Assembly (NCBI GenBank): GCA_021848385.1
Contig: JAJZUQ010000016.1
Span: 1-53,135, forward strand
Reading direction: 5' to 3'
DNA length: 53,135 nucleotides
Origin: Deltaproteobacteria bacterium
Lineage (GTDB): Bacteria > Desulfobacterota > Desulfuromonadia > Geobacterales > Geobacteraceae
The notes under the pieces were generated by a model. That model was not told the origin of the DNA. It worked only from the letters and a program-made list of their open reading frames with translations, and did not search any database. Both the position numbers and the translations under genes were made by a program. Of this stretch, positions 8,076 to 15,154 are shown piece by piece. Position 1 is the first letter of the stretch, and each line of letters opens with the position of its first letter.

Positions 8076-8180
8076 TTGAACCGCTAAGACGGTAAGGACG
8101 CAAAGAAAGCGAAGAACGTTCTTCCGGTTTTTAGATGGGAATTGCTTTTCCTTTTGCGTTCTTTGCGCCTTTGCGGTTCC
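8076..8180. repeat. Family E palindrome between cbiA and bzaF
   Basis: The left arm runs TTTGAACCGCTAAGACGGTA then AGGACGCAAAGAAAGCGAAG. The right arm, CCTTTTGCGTTCTTTGCG then CCTTTGCGGTTC, is its near reverse complement. It occupies most of the 144-bp gap, and no separate promoter is obvious. Confidence 0.6.
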
Positions 8181-8211
8181 AGAAATTTGATTTTAAATCG
8201 AGGAGTTACGC

Positions 8212-9519
8212 ATGAAAACCCAGATTGAACTGGCCCGCGAGGGCATTGTATCCACCCAGATGGCAACGGTTGCGAAGGATGAGGGGGTATCCCCCGAGTA
8301 TGTGCGGCAGATGGTCGCCGAGGGGAAGATCGTCATCCCCTGGAACCATGGCCGCAAACCCCTGGCCGTGGGGATCGGCAAGGGGCTCAGGACCAAGGTG
8401 AACGCCTCCATCGGCACCTCGTCGGACATCATCGATTACGCGGCAGAGGTCAGGAAGGCAAAGGCTGCCCAGGAGTCGGGGGCCGATACCCTCATGGAGC
8501 TCTCCGTGGGAGGTGACCTGGACCGGGTACGGCGAGAGGTGATCGCCGCCGTGGACCTTCCCGTGGGGAACGTCCCCCTCTACCAGGCCTTCTGCGAGGC
8601 GGCCCGGAAATACGGCGATCCCAACAAACTGGACGAGGAGATGCTCTTCGACCTGATAGAAAAGCAGTGCGCAGACGGCATGGCGTTCATGGCGGTTCAC
8701 TGCGGGATCAACCTCTACACCGTTGAGCGGCTCCGGAAACAGGGGTACCGCTACGGCGGGCTGGTCTCCAAGGGGGGTGTCTCCATGGTGGCCTGGATGC
8801 TCGCCAACGGCCGGGAAAACCCCCTCTACGAGAAGTTCGACCGGGTGACCTCCATCCTGAAGAAGTACGACACGGTCCTGTCGCTGGGGAACGGCCTGCG
8901 GGCCGGCGCGATCCACGACAGCTCGGACCGTGCCCAGATCCAGGAACTCCTCATCAACTGCGAACTGGCGGAGATCGGCCGGGAGATGGGATGTCAGATG
9001 CTCGTGGAAGGTCCCGGCCATGTGCCGCTGGACGAGGTGGAGGGGAATATCCAGCTCCAGAAGCGGATGAGCGGCGGCGCCCCCTACTACATGCTCGGCC
9101 CCATCTCCACCGACGTCGCCCCCGGTTTCGACCACATCACCGCAGCCATCGGCGCGGCCCAGTCGAGCCGTTTCGGTGCCGACCTCATCTGTTACATCAC
9201 CCCCGCCGAGCACCTGGCCCTCCCCAACGAGGAGGACGTGCGCCAGGGGGTGAAGGCGGCCAAGATCGCCGCCTACATCGGCGACATGAACAAGTACCCG
9301 GAAAAGGGGCGGGAGCGGGACCGGGAGATGTCCAAGGCGCGCCGGGACCTCAACTGGGAGAAGCAGTTCGAACTCGCCCTCTATCCGGAGGATGCCCGCG
9401 CCATCCGCGCCAGCCGTACCCCCGAGGACGAGGCGACCTGCACCATGTGCGGAGACTTCTGCGCATCGCGGGGGGCGGGGAAGCTGTTTGCTGCTGATTT
9501 GCGGGGAGATAAAATTTAG
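8212..9519 (+). CDS. bzaF: 5-hydroxybenzimidazole synthase BzaF (ThiC paralogue)
   Basis: BzaF converts aminoimidazole ribotide to 5-hydroxybenzimidazole by radical SAM chemistry and so makes the anaerobic lower ligand of factor III-type cobamides. The 435-aa protein is ThiC-like: KIVIPWN near the N-terminus, GVGTKVNA-like GLRTKVNASIGTSSD, GADTLMELSVGGDL, MAVHCGINLYTVERL, SKGGVSMVAWM, VEGPGHVPLDE and MLGPISTDVAPGFDH. A C-terminal Cys cluster reads CTMCGDFC. The position inside a cobamide operon and the short N-terminus separate it from ThiC. Its Cys spacing is C-x2-C-x3-C rather than the C-x2-C-x4-C familiar from ThiC. ThiC remains the alternative, but context argues strongly for BzaF. Confidence 0.9.
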   Translation: MKTQIELAREGIVSTQMATVAKDEGVSPEYVRQMVAEGKIVIPWNHGRKPLAVGIGKGLRTKVNASIGTSSDIIDYAAEVRKAKAAQESGADTLMELSVGGDLDRVRREVIAAVDLPVGNVPLYQAFCEAARKYGDPNKLDEEMLFDLIEKQCADGMAFMAVHCGINLYTVERLRKQGYRYGGLVSKGGVSMVAWMLANGRENPLYEKFDRVTSILKKYDTVLSLGNGLRAGAIHDSSDRAQIQELLINCELAEIGREMGCQMLVEGPGHVPLDEVEGNIQLQKRMSGGAPYYMLGPISTDVAPGFDHITAAIGAAQSSRFGADLICYITPAEHLALPNEEDVRQGVKAAKIAAYIGDMNKYPEKGRERDREMSKARRDLNWEKQFELALYPEDARAIRASRTPEDEATCTMCGDFCASRGAGKLFAADLRGDKI

Positions 9520-9528
9520 ATTCAAACC

Positions 9529-9636
9529 TCACCACTGAGGCACGGAGACACAGAGAAAATGCTCTGGGCGAATCCTATGGTAACCTATAATAAAAGAAAA
9601 AGATTTTCCTCCGTGGCTCTGTGGCTCTGTGGTGGG
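9529..9636. repeat. Family B (CACAGAGxCACGGAG) palindrome overlapping the start of cbiM
   Basis: The left arm (9529-9560) is CCTCACCACTGAGGCACGG then AGACACAGAGAAAATG. The right arm (9602-9636) is GATTTTCCTCCGTGGCTC then TGTGGCTCTGTGGTGGG. The right arm lies inside the cbiM reading frame and codes for part of its signal peptide. Confidence 0.65.
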
Positions 9637-10353
9637 TTATTGCTTTTCGGCTCTACCCCTGCCTACGCCATGCACATCGCCGAGGGGATACTCCCCTTCC
9701 CCTGGGCGGCGCTCTGGTTCGCGGTGGCGGTGCCGTTCGTGGCACTGGGGATTAAACGGCTTAACATGCTGGCGAAGGACGATCTTTCCTTCAAGCCGCT
9801 GGTGGGGTTGATGGCGGCAGTGGTGTTCATCATCTCCTGCATGCCGATCCCGGTCCCCACCGCCGGCACCTGCTCCCACCCCTGCGGCACGGGGATCGCG
9901 GCGATCCTGGTTGGCCCCTTCGTCAGCGTGCTCATCAGCGGGGTGGCGCTCCTCATCCAGGCCCTCTTCCTCGCCCATGGCGGGCTCTCCACCTGGGGGG
10001 CGGACGTCGTCTCCATGGGGGTGGTCGGTTCCTTTACGGGGTGGTTCGTTTTCCGGGGGCTTCGCACTCTGGGTGCGAGCCTTGGGGTAGCGGGATTTTT
10101 TGCGGGACTCCTGGCGGACTGGGCCACCTATGCCACCACATCGGTGGAACTTGCTTCCGGCATTCGGGGGAGTGAGCCGTTCCTGCCGCTGTTCTGGAAA
10201 ATTCTTCTCGCCTTCATCCCGACCCAGCTCCCTCTGGGGCTCCTGGAGGGGGCCATGACCGCCGGGATGGTGGTGCTACTCTACAGAAAACGCCCCGATC
10301 TCCTCGTCAAGATGCGGGTCATCACGGAAAAGGAGATGACAGCCCATGTCTGA
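9577..10353 (+). CDS. cbiM: Cobalt ECF transporter substrate-specific component CbiM
   Basis: CbiM binds cobalt and forms the S-component of the CbiMNQO uptake system in the inner membrane. An N-terminal signal-like segment (KRKR, then a hydrophobic run ending STPAYA) precedes the mature start MHIAEGILPFPWA, whose first residues form the metal site in the family. Further signatures are SCMPIPVPTAGTCSHPCGTG, LIQALFLAHGGLSTWGAD and WATYATTSVELA. I favour the ATG at 9577; an ATG at 9559 would add six residues. Part of the signal peptide (FSSVALWLCGG) is encoded by a repeat arm. The end overlaps the next gene by eight bases. Confidence 0.9.
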   Translation: MVTYNKRKRFSSVALWLCGGLLLFGSTPAYAMHIAEGILPFPWAALWFAVAVPFVALGIKRLNMLAKDDLSFKPLVGLMAAVVFIISCMPIPVPTAGTCSHPCGTGIAAILVGPFVSVLISGVALLIQALFLAHGGLSTWGADVVSMGVVGSFTGWFVFRGLRTLGASLGVAGFFAGLLADWATYATTSVELASGIRGSEPFLPLFWKILLAFIPTQLPLGLLEGAMTAGMVVLLYRKRPDLLVKMRVITEKEMTAHV

Positions 10354-10666
10354 ACGGAAACGGAAATGGCGGATTTTTCTCCTCCATATCATCCTCCTCC
10401 CGACGGTGATGTACGTCTTCTACTTCTTCACCCTCGGCCCCAAACCCTATACCGGCGTGGACGAGGCGGTGGTGGAGAAGATCGCCAAGGAGCATGGCCG
10501 TGAGGCGCACAAACCGCTCATAGATCCGGGGGAAGGGGATCTGCTCCTCTTTGCCTTTCTCGTGGCCGGCGTCGTCGGAGGCTTTGCCGGCGGCTATTAC
10601 TGGCGGATGCTGGTGAGCGAGAAGAAGGCCAAGGGCGGTCCCGACGACGCCGGACCGCAGGAATAG
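10346..10666 (+). CDS. cbiN: CbiN-like small subunit of the cobalt transporter
   Basis: This 106-aa protein has two membrane segments (FLLHIILLPTVMYVFYFFTL and LLLFAFLVAGVVGGFAGGYYW) separated by a short extracytoplasmic loop with YTGVDEAVVEKIAKEHG and KPLIDPGEGD. That topology and the loop-to-second-helix pattern match CbiN, which helps load cobalt into CbiM. It overlaps the cbiM stop (ATGTCTGA) and is followed at three bases by cbiQ. The primary match to CbiN is moderate, so the name rests partly on gene order. Confidence 0.7.
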   Translation: MSERKRKWRIFLLHIILLPTVMYVFYFFTLGPKPYTGVDEAVVEKIAKEHGREAHKPLIDPGEGDLLLFAFLVAGVVGGFAGGYYWRMLVSEKKAKGGPDDAGPQE

Positions 10667-10669
10667 TGC

Positions 10670-11425
10670 ATGCATCATTTTACCCGCCAACCCCAGAATG
10701 ACGACCACCGGTTGACCCGCCTCGATGCACGGGTGAAGCTCCTCAGTGCCCTGGCGCTCCTGGTGATGGTGATCAGCTGCCGGGGGGTCGCCTTCCCCCT
10801 GCTAGTAGCGGGGGTCTGCGGCGGAATCTGTCTCTCCCTCGGCGTCCGCCCCAGGGTGCTGGCGCTCCGCTTTGCCGAACCGCTCTTCATCGCCGGGATG
10901 GTGCTCCTTCTCAAGCTTTTCTTCACAGGGACGGTGCCGCTCTTTTCCTTCACCATCGCCGGATGGGAGGTGGTCGGCCACCGGGACGGGCTTATGGAAG
11001 GGGTCCGGATCGCCAGCCGGATTGCCGGCGCGGTGACGGTGGTGGCTGCGATCGGTTTCGCTACCCCCTTCACCGACCTGATGGGAGCTCTGGCCTGGCT
11101 GCGGGTGCCGAAGGGGTTCATCGAGGTGGCGCTGTTTGCCTGGCGCTACCTGTTCGTCCTCCTGGACGACGCCCAGGTGGTCTATGCGGCCCAGAAGAAT
11201 CGGCTCGGCTATGCCGGCTACCGTCGGGGGCTCCGCTCCTTCGGCACCCTGGCCGGTGCCCTCGTCATCAAGGCCTTCGACAACAGCCAGAACATCACCA
11301 CCGCCATGGTCCAGCGGGGCTACGACGGCACCATGCCGCTGCTCAGGCACAAGCCTTTTCGATGTGGAGAGGTAATGGTCGCGTTACTGGTGGTTGTTGG
11401 GATGGGGTTTATCTGGAGTCTTTGA
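10670..11425 (+). CDS. cbiQ: Cobalt ECF transporter transmembrane component CbiQ (EcfT)
   Basis: This 251-aa membrane protein couples the ATPase CbiO to CbiM. It opens with HRLTRLDARVKLLSALALL, a typical EcfT entry. It has several hydrophobic helices and the coupling-helix region near NSQNITTAMVQRGYDG, related to the A-R-G motifs that contact the ATPase. LDDAQVVYAAQKNRLGYAGYRRGLRS precedes it. It begins three bases after cbiN. The ATPase gene cbiO comes next but is separated by the inserted GxxExxY element, so the transporter operon has been interrupted. Confidence 0.92.
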   Translation: MHHFTRQPQNDDHRLTRLDARVKLLSALALLVMVISCRGVAFPLLVAGVCGGICLSLGVRPRVLALRFAEPLFIAGMVLLLKLFFTGTVPLFSFTIAGWEVVGHRDGLMEGVRIASRIAGAVTVVAAIGFATPFTDLMGALAWLRVPKGFIEVALFAWRYLFVLLDDAQVVYAAQKNRLGYAGYRRGLRSFGTLAGALVIKAFDNSQNITTAMVQRGYDGTMPLLRHKPFRCGEVMVALLVVVGMGFIWSL

Positions 11426-11442
11426 AAATCATAAATCGGAAT

Positions 11443-11895
11443 GGAACACGGAAAATACGGAAACAACGGATAAAGGCGGATTTGTGAAGCAGAAAGAACT
11501 TACTGATGCCATAATTTGCTGTTTCTATACGGTATACAACACTCTGGGCTATGGCTTTTTGGAGAAGGTGTACGAAAATGCCCTGAAGGTCGAACTGGAA
11601 AAAAGAGGTATCAATGTTAAGGTCCAACATCCCATTACTGTCCAGTACAACAGTGTGCCGGTTGGAGAGTATTTTGCCGATATATTTGTCGAAGATAGGG
11701 TGATTGTCGAAATCAAGGCTGCAAAATCGTTACTGAATGAACACGAGGCGCAACTTCTCAATTATCTGAAAGGAACCGGCAAAGAGGTTGGACTCCTGTT
11801 GAATTTCGGACCATCCCCCCAGGTTAAAAGAAGAGTGTTTGACATTGGGTGTTGATCCGCTTTTATCTGGTTTCTTCCGATTTTTCCGTGTTCAA
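11443..11895 (+). mobile_element. GxxExxY gene bracketed by family A inverted arms (candidate autonomous element)
   Basis: The left arm (11443-11483) is GGAACACGGAAAATACGG to GGATAAAGGCGGATTT. The right arm (11855-11895) is ATCCGCTTTTATCTGG to CCGATTTTTCCGTGTTCA. They are near reverse complements. The GTG start follows the left arm directly, and the TGA stop overlaps the first base of the right arm. The arm's own AAAGG supplies the ribosome site. Gene-free versions of the same palindrome lie at 3630-3738, 5656-5790 and 22722-22832. The element sits between cbiQ and cbiO. Confidence 0.6.
11484..11855 (+). CDS. GxxExxY family protein (PD-(D/E)XK-like)
   Basis: This 123-aa protein carries the family signature G24-x-x-E27-x-x-Y30 (GFLEKVY) after an N-terminal helix. 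A nuclease-like core follows with ADIFVEDRVIVEIKAAK, an acidic residue followed by E-x-K as in the PD-(D/E)XK fold. It ends with LLNFGPSPQVKRRVF. Biochemical function of the family is not established; nuclease activity is an inference from fold. I chose GTG 11484 because AAAGG lies seven bases upstream and the resulting length fits the family. It is unrelated to cobalt transport yet splits cbiQ from cbiO, and its ends coincide with repeat arms, so it was probably inserted. Confidence 0.85.
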   Translation: MKQKELTDAIICCFYTVYNTLGYGFLEKVYENALKVELEKRGINVKVQHPITVQYNSVPVGEYFADIFVEDRVIVEIKAAKSLLNEHEAQLLNYLKGTGKEVGLLLNFGPSPQVKRRVFDIGC

Positions 11896-11917
11896 TTAAA
11901 GGTTTGATCTTACTTAT

Positions 11918-12760
11918 ATGACTGAGCCGCGACTCTCCGTAAATTTAGACGCATTCAAGTATCCCGACGGCACGGTGGCGCTGGCGGATATCCGTCTTGG
12001 CGTGAAACAGGGCGAATTCTGCGGCATACTCGGCTCCAACGGTTCGGGGAAGACGACGCTGCTGAAGATCATGGACGGCCTGATCAAGGAGTACACCGGG
12101 CAGGTGCTGCTGGACGGGGAGGACGTACGCCGGCTCCATCCCCGCGACATCTACCGGAAGGTGGGGCTGGTGTTCCAAAACCCGGACGACCAGCTCTTCG
12201 CCCACACGGTCTTCGAGGATGTGGCCTTCGGGCCGCGCAACATGGGGTTCGACGAGGCGGAGGTGAAGCGGCGCGCGGAGGGGGCACTGGCGAGCGTGGA
12301 GATGGCCGAGTACGCGGGGAAGAACATCCACGCCCTGAGCTTCGGCCAGAAGAAGCGGGTCTGCATCGCCGGCCTTCTGGCCATGGGGCACGGGATACTC
12401 CTCCTCGACGAGCCGACCGCCGGGCTCGACCCGATGGGAGAGCACCGCATGCTGGAACTGCTCACCCGGCTCAACAGGGAGGAGGGGGTGACCATCGTCA
12501 TGGCGACCCACAGCGTCGACCTGGTGCCGCTGTTCCTCCACCAGCTCCATATCCTGAGCAAGGGAAGGCTGGTGCGCGGCGGCACACCGGAAGAGGTGTT
12601 CACTTCTCCGGCCGAGCTGGAGCAGGTGAAACTCCGTCTCCCCCACATTGCCGAGCTGATCCACAAGCTCACCCATGAGGATGGGCTCCCGTTCCAGCGC
12701 CTCCCCCTTACCGTCGGCGAGGCGCGACGGGAGATTGTGGAGATGGTGCAGAAGGCATAG
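11918..12760 (+). CDS. cbiO: Cobalt ECF transporter ATP-binding protein CbiO
   Basis: This 280-aa ABC ATPase powers cobalt uptake through CbiMNQ. The Walker A motif is GSNGSGKTTLL near residue 37, the Q-loop is VFQNPDDQLFAHTVFEDVAFG, the signature is LSFGQKKRV, Walker B is ILLLDEPTAGLDP, and the switch histidine is in ATHSVDL. The QNPDDQLF motif is characteristic of ECF-type ATPases. It lies just after the right arm of the GxxExxY element, and its promoter or operon link to cbiMNQ must cross that insert. Confidence 0.95.
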   Translation: MTEPRLSVNLDAFKYPDGTVALADIRLGVKQGEFCGILGSNGSGKTTLLKIMDGLIKEYTGQVLLDGEDVRRLHPRDIYRKVGLVFQNPDDQLFAHTVFEDVAFGPRNMGFDEAEVKRRAEGALASVEMAEYAGKNIHALSFGQKKRVCIAGLLAMGHGILLLDEPTAGLDPMGEHRMLELLTRLNREEGVTIVMATHSVDLVPLFLHQLHILSKGRLVRGGTPEEVFTSPAELEQVKLRLPHIAELIHKLTHEDGLPFQRLPLTVGEARREIVEMVQKA

Positions 12761-12778
12761 TGCAAAAACCATAAACCC

Positions 12779-12895
12779 TTTCACCGCGAAGAACGCAAAG
12801 GACGCGAAGAAAAGCAAAAATATGGGATTAAAGCCGAAGAATTTTATTGCGACCTTCGCGTCTTTGAGCGACCGGAGGGAGCGGGCGGTTCAAAG
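12779..12895. repeat. Family E palindrome between cbiO and cbiX
   Basis: The left arm is TTTCACCGCGAAGAACGCAA then AGGACGCGAAGAAAAGC. The right arm, GCGACCTTCGCGTCTTTG with a divergent end, is partly complementary. It fills most of the gap before cbiX. Confidence 0.5.
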
Positions 12896-12916
12896 GTATA
12901 CCTCAAAGGAGTCACG

Positions 12917-13300
12917 ATGAAGACCGCAATTCTGCTTATGGCTCACGGGAGCCGCATCCCCGAGGCGAATGATGCCGTGCACGAGATCGCCAATATGGTG
13001 AAGGAGATGACCGGCTATGACATCGTGGAGGTGTCGTTCCGGGAGCAGCATCTTCCCAACATCCAGCAGGGGATTGACGCCTGCGTGGCGAAGGGGGCGA
13101 AGCGGGTAATCCTCATGCCGTACTTCCTCTTCGTCGGCGCCCACGTGCAGGAGGACCTGCCGGAGGAGATGAGCCGGGCGCGGGAGCGCTACCCCCGCGT
13201 GGAGTTTGCCATGGGGACACATCTGGGGGTGCACCGGAAGCTGGCCGAGGTGGAGGTTGAGCGGATCGTTGAGTCCCTTGCGGCTGCGGGGTGGCGCTGA
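12917..13300 (+). CDS. cbiX: Sirohydrochlorin cobaltochelatase, short form (CbiXS)
   Basis: CbiX inserts cobalt into sirohydrochlorin, the entry step of the anaerobic pathway. The 127-aa length is that of the short, homodimeric CbiXS form. MAHGSRIPEAND contains the metal-binding His10; VSFREQHLPNIQQGI and RVILMPYFLFVGAHVQEDLP are family motifs, the second with the second catalytic histidine. AAAGGAG stands upstream of the ATG. Its stop overlaps the cbiC start by one base, so the two are probably translated together. Confidence 0.93.
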   Translation: MKTAILLMAHGSRIPEANDAVHEIANMVKEMTGYDIVEVSFREQHLPNIQQGIDACVAKGAKRVILMPYFLFVGAHVQEDLPEEMSRARERYPRVEFAMGTHLGVHRKLAEVEVERIVESLAAAGWR

Positions 13301-13944
13301 TGTCGGTGCATCTCCGGCCGGAGGAGATCGAAGCCCAGTCGTTTGCCATGATCGACGCCGAGGTGGGAGCCCACCCCTGGTCGGCAGCCGAGTGGCCGGT
13401 GGTGCGCCGGGTGATCCACACGAGCGCTGACTTCGAGTATGCCCGCTCCATGGTCTTTTCTCCCTCCGCCATCGCCGCCGGTGTCGCCGCCCTGCAAAAC
13501 GGGCGCGGCATCGTCACCGACACCACCATGGCCCTGGCCGGTATTTCCAAACCGCGCCTGGCCCGTTTCGGCATCCGGGGGAGCTGTTTCGTGGCTGATC
13601 CTGAGGTGGCGCAGAAAGCCAGGGCGCAGGGGGTAACCCGTTCCATTCTTGCCATGCGGAAAGGAGTTGCTGACCCGGGTAACGGCATCTTCGTTATCGG
13701 CAACGCCCCGACGGCTCTGTTCGAGCTGATTCGCCTCATCCGTGAGGAGGGGGTGCGGCCCGACCTCATCGTCGGCCTTCCCGTCGGCTTCGTCGGCGCG
13801 GCGGAGAGCAAGGCCTCTCTCGTCGTTATGGAACGGGAGTTTCCCGAGGTCCCCTTCATCACCAACCGGGGGCGCAAAGGGGGGTCCAATGTGGCAGCGG
13901 CGGTGGTAAATGCGCTGCTGATCCTGGCTGAGGGCTCAGAGTGA
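13300..13944 (+). CDS. cbiC: Cobalt-precorrin-8 methylmutase
   Basis: CbiC moves the C11 methyl group to C12, forming cobyrinate. The 214-aa protein has RPEEIEAQSFAMIDAEVG near the start, the catalytic histidine in RRVIHTSADFEY, and DTTMALAGI, GNAPTALFEL and LPVGFVGAAESK, all typical of the family. I start at ATG 13300, which overlaps the cbiX stop (TGATG); a GTG three codons earlier is possible. Its end overlaps cbiD by four bases, so cbiX-cbiC-cbiD form a tight translational group. Confidence 0.95.
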   Translation: MSVHLRPEEIEAQSFAMIDAEVGAHPWSAAEWPVVRRVIHTSADFEYARSMVFSPSAIAAGVAALQNGRGIVTDTTMALAGISKPRLARFGIRGSCFVADPEVAQKARAQGVTRSILAMRKGVADPGNGIFVIGNAPTALFELIRLIREEGVRPDLIVGLPVGFVGAAESKASLVVMEREFPEVPFITNRGRKGGSNVAAAVVNALLILAEGSE

Positions 13945-15092
13945 GCGTGAAAGCGCTACGGCACGGTTATACTACCGGTGCTTGCGCGGCGGCTGCTGCC
14001 AAGGGGGCGGCCCGGATGCTCCGGGAACAGCGGTTCCTGGAGGAGATAGAAATTTGCCTCCCCCTTGGTGAGCGGGCAATGTTCCCCCTCCACGGGCAGG
14101 AATTCGACGAGCGTTATGCTGCCTGTTTCGTGGTGAAAGATGCGGGCGATGACCCGGATGTGACTAATGGAGCAGAGATTCACGCTACAGTCCGGCGCGA
14201 GCCCTTGAAGCGCCCCGGTGCGAAGACGATGGTGTTTGTCAGCGGCGGACAGGGGGTGGGTAAGGTCACCAAGCCGGGGCTTGCCGTGCCGGTGGGGGAA
14301 CCGGCCATCAACCCGGTGCCGTTGCGGATGATTACCGGCGGGGTCCGTGAGGAGTTTCCCGTGTGCCTGCCGCAGATACTCACGGTCACCATCTCCATTC
14401 CCAATGGTGTTGAACTGGCGAAAAAAACATTGAACGAGAGACTCGGTATCGTGGGGGGGCTTTCCATCCTCGGCACCACCGGCATCGTTCGCCCCATATC
14501 GGCCAAGGCATGGACCGATACCATCGACGTTGCCATTGACGTGGCGCTTGCCTGTGGCTCCCGGACGGTGGTGCTTTCCACCGGGCGGACCAGCGAGCTG
14601 GTGGCGCAGAAAGCAGTAGGAACTGGGGACTGGGGACTAGGGACTGGCAAGAACATTAAGGAAGAAGCCTTCGTAATGATGGGGGACCATGTGGGGCATG
14701 CCCTGCGTGCCTGTGTCCGGAAAGGGGTGGAACACGTGATTCTCGCCGGCCAGTTCGCCAAGCTCCTGAAGATCGCCTGCGGCCATGAACAGACCCATGT
14801 TAATTCCTCCGAGCTGGATCTCCGGACACTGGCGGAATGGCTGGAACTCAGAACTCTTCAGGCCCGCAGTTTTGGCCAAAACTCCTCAGGCCCGCAGTTT
14901 GGTTCAGAACTCAAAACTGCCGTTGCAGAGGCCAACACTGCCCGCCAGGTTCTGGAGGCTTCGGGAAACGATCCCGCACTGGTCGAGCTGGTGTGCGGAA
15001 GGGTGAGGCTGTTTGCTGAGATGATAGCGCCCGGGGTCGACGTGAAAGTTTTATTGGCAGGGTATAACGCAGAAGTGCTATATTTCGGGTAG
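13941..15092 (+). CDS. cbiD: Cobalt-precorrin-5B C1-methyltransferase
   Basis: CbiD methylates C1 of cobalt-precorrin-5B. It starts at GTG overlapping the cbiC stop and reads RHGYTTGACAAAAAKGA, a strong family signature. KVTKPGLAVPVGEPAINPVP, GLSILGTTGIVRPIS and MMGDHVGHALRACV follow. Two stretches look foreign. Residues about 226-236 (VGTGDWGLGTG) are encoded by a GGGGACTGG repeat. Residues about 302-327 are encoded by an AGAACTC/GGCCCGCAG repeat holding a 15-bp direct duplication. Both keep the frame, so the enzyme may still work with surface insertions. Total length (383 aa) is still within the family range. Confidence 0.93.
   Translation: MSVKALRHGYTTGACAAAAAKGAARMLREQRFLEEIEICLPLGERAMFPLHGQEFDERYAACFVVKDAGDDPDVTNGAEIHATVRREPLKRPGAKTMVFVSGGQGVGKVTKPGLAVPVGEPAINPVPLRMITGGVREEFPVCLPQILTVTISIPNGVELAKKTLNERLGIVGGLSILGTTGIVRPISAKAWTDTIDVAIDVALACGSRTVVLSTGRTSELVAQKAVGTGDWGLGTGKNIKEEAFVMMGDHVGHALRACVRKGVEHVILAGQFAKLLKIACGHEQTHVNSSELDLRTLAEWLELRTLQARSFGQNSSGPQFGSELKTAVAEANTARQVLEASGNDPALVELVCGRVRLFAEMIAPGVDVKVLLAGYNAEVLYFG
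14618..14647. repeat. Family D GGGGACTGG repeat inside cbiD
   Basis: This run of GGGACTGGGGACTAGGGACTGG units resembles the perfect inverted repeat ahead of cobS (4840-4889). It codes for Gly/Thr/Trp-rich residues near position 226 of CbiD. Confidence 0.5.
14843..14921. repeat. AGAACTC/GGCCCGCAG repeat inside cbiD
   Basis: TCAGGCCCGCAGTTT occurs twice, at 14858-14872 and 14886-14900. The segment is bounded by GGAACTCAGAACTC and CAGAACTCAAAACTGCC. TTTTGGCCAAAA in the middle is palindromic. It codes for about 26 residues of CbiD without breaking the frame. Confidence 0.6.
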
Positions 15093-15154
15093 AATTAGAG
15101 CTGCTTGTATTTTGTGGTGCCATTACATTTGTTCGTTTTCCAGGAGGGGGTCAC

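Noticed and set aside
6511..8103. A 530-codon open frame on the strand opposite cbiA, and similar long frames opposite bzaF, cobT, cbiET and others.
   Set aside because: These are by-products of GC-rich codon use. Their translations lack recognisable motifs, while the plus-strand frames match well-known enzymes.
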